Shown: positions 5,286 to 6,536 of the stretch, piece after piece
Position numbering within the stretch: position 1 is the stretch's first letter
Layout: every line of letters begins with the position of its first letter
Notes under the pieces: model-generated
What the model was told of the DNA's origin: nothing
The model's database searches: none
The model's input: the letters and a program-made list of their open reading frames with translations, nothing else
Source: Clostridiales bacterium UBA1246
Lineage (GTDB): Bacteria > Bacillota > Clostridia > Oscillospirales > Oscillospiraceae
Reading direction: 5' to 3'
DNA length: 6,536 bases
Assembly (NCBI GenBank): GCA_002308315.1
Contig: DBWE01000211.1
Span: 3,171-9,706 of the forward strand
Made by a program: the position numbers and the translations under genes

Positions 5286-6536
5286 TCAGGCGAGGGCCCT
5301 GCTCTTTTTGCGGCTTTCAGGCTCAGAGTCCTCCACGACGGCAATATCGGCTCCCACGCCGCGAAGCTTGCCTATCATATCCTCATATCCGCGCTCGATG
5401 TGGTGGATGTCCTCCACCCTTGTCACTCCCTCGGTGCACAGGCCGGCAATGACCAGAGCCGCGCCCGCCCTGAGGTCGCAGGCCTTCACCGTCGCTCCGG
5501 ACAGAGCGGGAACTCCCTCGATCACCGCGTTTTTCCCGTCCACGGTTATCTTCGCGCCCATACGGCTGAGCTCTCCGACGTACTTGAAGCGGTTGTCCCA
5601 CACGTCCTCGGTCACTATGCTCGTTCCCTCGGCGCAGCACAGGCAGGCCACCGCCTGCGGCTGCATATCCGTGGGGAAGCCCGGATACGGCATCGTCTTG
5701 ATGTTCACGTGTCTGAGCGGCCTGTTCCTGCGGATGAGCACCGCGTCGCCCCTGTCTTCCGTTTCGGCGCCCATCTCCTCCAGCTTGGCGGTGATGGACA
5801 GCAGGTGCTTGGGTATAACGTTTTTTATCAGCACCTCGCCTCCCGCCGCGGTGACGGCGGCGAGATAGGTGCCGGCCTCTATCTGATCCGGAATAATGGA
5901 ATATGATCCTCCCGCCAGCCGGTCCACTCCCATGATGCGTATCACGCTCGTGCCCGCGCCGCGTATGTCGGCGCCCATGGCGTTGAGGAAGTTTGCCAGG
6001 TCGACTATATGCGGCTCGCGCGCGGCGTTTTCTATCACGGTCTTGCCTTCGGCCCGTGCCGCCGCCAGCATGATGTTTATGGTGGCGCCCACGCTCACTA
6101 CGTCAAGGTAAATATTTGCCCCGTGCAGTCTGCCGTTTTTCGTCTCGGCGCATATATACCCGCCGTCCACTTCGATCTCCGCGCCCATGGCGCTGAGTCC
6201 CTTGATATGCTGGTCTATGGGACGTACTCCGAAATCGCAGCCGCCGGGCATGGCGACCTTCGCCCTGCCGAAACGGCCCAGCATCGCGCCGACGAAATAG
6301 TACGAGGCGCGTATGCGCCGCATAAGCTCGCTGTCTCCCTCTCCGTAGCTGAGGTTTTCGCAGGAGATCTCCATGGTGGTCCTGTTCACGCTGCGGACCT
6401 GCGCGCCCATATGCGTCATGTTGGTGAGCAGAGTGCTCACGTCGCTGATCTGAGGAATATTTTCTATGCGGCAGACGCCGTCGACCATAAGGGTCGCGGG
6501 GAGTATGGCTACGGCGGCGTTTTTCGCGCCGCTGAT
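5286..6536 (-). CDS. murA: UDP-N-acetylglucosamine 1-carboxyvinyltransferase MurA (5' end outside window)
   Basis: The frame is open to the right edge; 416 residues are visible and about 20 N-terminal residues are missing. MurA transfers enolpyruvate from PEP to UDP-GlcNAc, the first committed step of peptidoglycan synthesis, in the cytoplasm. The visible part begins ISGAKNAAVAILPATLM, containing the Lys-Asn pair (Lys22/Asn23 in E. coli numbering). The catalytic loop reads MPGGCDFGVRP, so the PEP-binding cysteine (Cys115 equivalent, codon 6237-6239) is present, and with it the normal target of fosfomycin. PYPGFPTDMQ carries the catalytic Asp (Asp305 equivalent) and DLRAGAALVIAGL the conserved Arg. 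The extra charged tail EDSEPESRKKSRALA is not part of the fold. The first ATG in the window (6488) is internal. Whether this is the main MurA or a second paralogue cannot be told without the genome. walJ lies 94 bases downstream on the same strand. Confidence 0.95.
   Translation of the reverse strand: MSGAKNAAVAILPATLMVDGVCRIENIPQISDVSTLLTNMTHMGAQVRSVNRTTMEISCENLSYGEGDSELMRRIRASYYFVGAMLGRFGRAKVAMPGGCDFGVRPIDQHIKGLSAMGAEIEVDGGYICAETKNGRLHGANIYLDVVSVGATINIMLAAARAEGKTVIENAAREPHIVDLANFLNAMGADIRGAGTSVIRIMGVDRLAGGSYSIIPDQIEAGTYLAAVTAAGGEVLIKNVIPKHLLSITAKLEEMGAETEDRGDAVLIRRNRPLRHVNIKTMPYPGFPTDMQPQAVACLCCAEGTSIVTEDVWDNRFKYVGELSRMGAKITVDGKNAVIEGVPALSGATVKACDLRAGAALVIAGLCTEGVTRVEDIHHIERGYEDMIGKLRGVGADIAVVEDSEPESRKKSRALA

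Noticed and set aside
4701..5906. A 401-codon open frame on the + strand across walJ, the gap and murA
   Set aside because: It runs antisense through two well-supported genes and their gap, and its translation shows no domain, so it is a shadow frame.
1..6536. CRISPR array, insertion sequence, tRNA/rRNA, toxin-antitoxin or phage-defence genes
   Set aside because: No direct repeats with spacers, transposase, cloverleaf or defence-type domains were seen on either strand; all stretches are accounted for by the listed genes and short gaps.

Overview
The window looks like chromosomal core DNA from a GC-rich member of the Firmicutes, most likely a gut-type anaerobic Clostridia (Oscillospirales or Christensenellales-like). 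This rests on GC-rich third codon positions, strong GGAG-type ribosome binding sites, and a murA - walJ - rlmH order typical of Firmicutes. There is no rRNA gene or other marker in the window to fix the taxonomy, so this is inference.

Left arm (1-1673, + strand): a tightly packed three-gene run. It opens with the C-terminal part of a glycoside hydrolase family 2 protein (start outside the window). A UlaG-like metallo-beta-lactamase-fold hydrolase and a DUF402 (FomD/Ntdp-like) protein follow. The three genes are joined by 4-base stop/start overlaps (ATGA at 556-559, GTGA at 1161-1164), so they are probably translated together. The GH2 fragment keeps the acid/base glutamate but has lysine where the nucleophile glutamate should be. 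It may therefore be a non-catalytic or repurposed enzyme.

Centre (1659-1731): two back-to-back perfect or near-perfect hairpins lie where the + run and the - run converge. The second has a clear U-tract in the - direction and is a good intrinsic terminator for pgcA.

Right arm (1765-6536, - strand): reading leftwards from the right edge come murA (first ~20 codons outside the window), a 94-base gap holding a 17-bp stem-loop, walJ/yycJ (MBL-fold exonuclease family), rlmH (23S rRNA pseudouridine methyltransferase), a cysteine-rich zinc-ribbon/DUF2007 protein, and a phosphoglucomutase/phosphomannomutase (pgcA type). The last two overlap by 23 bases. From walJ to pgcA the gaps are 15 bases, 21 bases and an overlap, so they look like one operon, possibly with murA at its head. 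The set joins peptidoglycan precursor synthesis (MurA), nucleotide-sugar supply (PgcA), ribosome maturation (RlmH) and DNA repair or wall homeostasis (WalJ).

I found no CRISPR array, mobile element, tRNA/rRNA gene, phage gene or clearly new defence-like system. The points most worth a second look are the altered active site of the GH2 protein, the walJ leader (stem-loop, TTG start, no visible Shine-Dalgarno) and the 11-cysteine head on the DUF2007 protein.
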